Positions 62,606 through 64,000 of a DNA stretch of 64,000 nt are shown one piece after another (positions within the stretch are counted from its first letter, which is position 1; every line of letters starts with the position of its first letter). Position numbers and translations under genes: made by a program. Under the pieces are notes generated by a model. The model was given only the letters and a program-made list of their open reading frames with translations. It was not told where the DNA came from and did no database searches. Source of the stretch: Heloderma charlesbogerti (lineage: Eukaryota; Chordata; Lepidosauria; Squamata; Helodermatidae); the NCBI GenBank assembly GCA_026122225.1, contig JANEZZ010001677.1, positions 372,001-436,000 of the forward strand. Reading direction: 5' to 3'.

Positions 62606-62609
62606 GTCT

Positions 62610-63460
62610 GCTTACTGTGCATACCTCTGCATGTTTACCCAGAAGTAAATCCCAATGGGTCTTACTCCCAAGGAAGTCCATGCATAGCATTGCAGCTGAG
62701 ATCTGCAAGTCTCACCCTGAGCCAAGGAGGTGGAGGCAGACCCTAAAGGAACAAACAATCCATTGTTGCTGCAAGAAAACAGGAAGACGTCTGGCTCGCT
62801 CTTGTTTCCTTGAAACCCTGAGCAACCTTCTTCCTCCTTAAACTGCATTTTTTTTAAAAAAAAATTGGGCCTGTGCTCAGTTGTCTGAGCAGGTGGTATC
62901 CAGCAAGTGTGTCTGTGTGCGATGCTGTCCTAGGACAGCATGCAATTATTCAGCACGTGCTTTGCGGCACAAATGTCTGTGGGCAACATCGGCAACGCCA
63001 GTCAATCTTTATTTTTCTTGCTTTTTGACGGGAGCCAAATTCTGTTGGTCATAAGCGTGCAAGTTTTTTGGTCAGGCAGAACGTTTCGGTGGGCAGGCTG
63101 GGAAGTAGCCAAGCGAAGAGAGCTGTGTCTCTTTGAAACTTGCATGCTCCGCACGCAAATGGAAGCTGGCGTAATGAATTATACAGTTTGGGCCTGGTCG
63201 GCATTCTTCTCTGGAAGCAAAACACTGCAACAGACTATGCCAATCCCATGCTCTCCAGACAGGCTGGATGAGATTTGGGGCATGGCACACCTGATACACA
63301 TAGTACATTATTTAGAAGACCTAAGACAAAGGTACGTAGATCCACAGCTATATTGGAAAGTGGCCATAATAATAATTTAAACCATGTCGATTACAGTGTC
63401 AGCTACAAAAGACAAGATGGAGAAAGGTTACACCGGCCTCCCACAATCCAGCACCCTCTT
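62610..63460. other. USHBP1 intron 1 or upstream flank
   Basis: A scrap of the 'AAGTAAATCCCAATGGG' MITE family at 62640-62690. A 146-codon + frame at 62940-63380 has no recognisable domain. Nothing else supported. Confidence 0.4.
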
Positions 63461-63464
63461 GATC

Positions 63465-63545
63465 TGTTGGATTACAGCTCCCATGCTGGCTGGGAGTGAT
63501 GTGAGTTCTGGTCCAACACATCGAGAGGACCCCAGTTTGGGGAAG
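63465..63545. repeat. Palindromic MITE arm
   Basis: GGATTACAGCTCCCATGCTG opposes AGTTCTGGTCCAACACATCG. Confidence 0.6.
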
Positions 63546-63869
63546 GACAATTAAAACACCAATTAAAACTGCGCCAATTAAAATGCCTGGGTAAAAAGGC
63601 ACGTCTTAACCTGGCGCCAAAGAGCTCGCAAATTAGGAATCCGGCGGTGTCCCCCTGTAGGCTCAGCCTCCCAGCTGGGGCTATGCCACCACCAAGAAGC
63701 CCTGCCCTTTGTCATTATGTGGTATGCTTCCAGTATAAAAGTTTGTAGGGTGGATCGACCCTTTACGTGCGTGACCCTGCTTTGGGGGCAGTGGGGGGCG
63801 GTGGATCATTGCAGTTTTGGAGAATGCTGTTTTCTGATCTGTCATCTTCCCTGTCATTCTGGATCCCAG

Positions 63870-64000
63870 GGGGAAGTGGACCCCATAGATGGGGGATTCC
63901 AGGAGAAGGCGACGGACGAGCGAGCAATCTTGCGCTACGAAGAGCACATCACGGAATTGCTGGTCACCGTAGCCCAGCTCCACAGCAAAATCGAGCACCT
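63870..64000 (+). CDS. USHBP1: USHBP1 (MCC-family coiled-coil protein), partial exon cut by window edge
   Basis: After an acceptor (TTCTGGATCCCAG) the frame GEVDPIDGGFQEKATDERA continues with ILRYEEHITELLVTVAQLH and SKIEHL to the right edge without a stop. The RYEEHITEL...AQLHSKIEHL stretch is the N-terminal coiled coil typical of MCC (colorectal mutant cancer protein) and its paralogue USHBP1/MCC2, a binder of the PDZ protein harmonin. Position next to BABAM1, in divergent orientation, matches human USHBP1, which is why that name is preferred to MCC. Only about 43 residues are in the window; donor and remaining exons lie outside. Confidence 0.75.

Noticed and set aside
1..64000. CRISPR arrays, operons, phage or plasmid features
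   Set aside because: No regularly spaced direct repeats of that kind; intron-bearing vertebrate genes and vertebrate retroelements throughout.

Overview
The window is vertebrate nuclear DNA, most likely from a squamate reptile (lizard or snake). The species call is an inference from the repeats: several BovB (RTE-clade) LINE copies with (AAC)n tails, CR1/L3- and L2-type LINE fragments, CORE-SINEs, an abundant tRNA-Ala-derived SINE, hAT-type non-autonomous elements and short palindromic elements. All recognisable host genes are split by introns with canonical GT/AG borders. No bacterial operon, CRISPR array, rRNA gene or real tRNA gene was seen.

Genes. Four host genes can be placed: ABHD8 on + (coding exons 18885-23100), ANKLE1 on - (coding exons 44976 down to 30961), BABAM1/MERIT40 on - (coding exons 54609 down to 47139, with a probable untranslated first exon ending at 57350), and the 5' part of a MCC-family gene on + running off the right edge, which position identifies as USHBP1. 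This is the order and relative orientation of human 19p13.11 (USHBP1-BABAM1-ANKLE1-ABHD8), read in reverse. The exon models were built by hand; reading phase is kept across every junction, giving 414 (ABHD8), 1324 (ANKLE1) and 330 (BABAM1) residues.

Layout. 1-18.8 kb is gene-poor and repeat-dominated: a BovB copy cut by the left edge, a Penelope-like fragment with a hammerhead-like core, hAT elements, a nearly complete BovB at 8.6-12.0 kb carrying a nested CR1, then MITEs and an L2 end. 18.9-23.1 kb is ABHD8. 23.1-30.9 kb separates the convergent ABHD8 and ANKLE1 genes. 31-45 kb is ANKLE1; its last intron holds a 551-bp foldback hAT and a 1.7-kb CR1/L3 element. A CpG-rich promoter lies at 45.0-45.5 kb. 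47.1-57.5 kb is BABAM1, with a ZNF143-type motif at its presumed promoter. 57.7-63.8 kb has two BovB 3' fragments, CR1 and L2 pieces, and the start of USHBP1.

Function. BABAM1 (scaffold of the BRCA1-A and BRISC deubiquitinase complexes) and ANKLE1 (LEM-domain GIY-YIG endonuclease) both act in genome maintenance; ABHD8 is an alpha/beta hydrolase. They are separate transcription units that happen to be neighbours. The most notable coding observation is a single 2.9-kb exon in ANKLE1 that makes the protein about twice the human length by expanding the low-complexity linker between ankyrin repeats and LEM domain. The most notable repeat observations are the tandem organisation of the tRNA-Ala SINE, a hammerhead-like motif, the foldback hAT, and ZNF143-like motifs in the arms of a common palindromic MITE.
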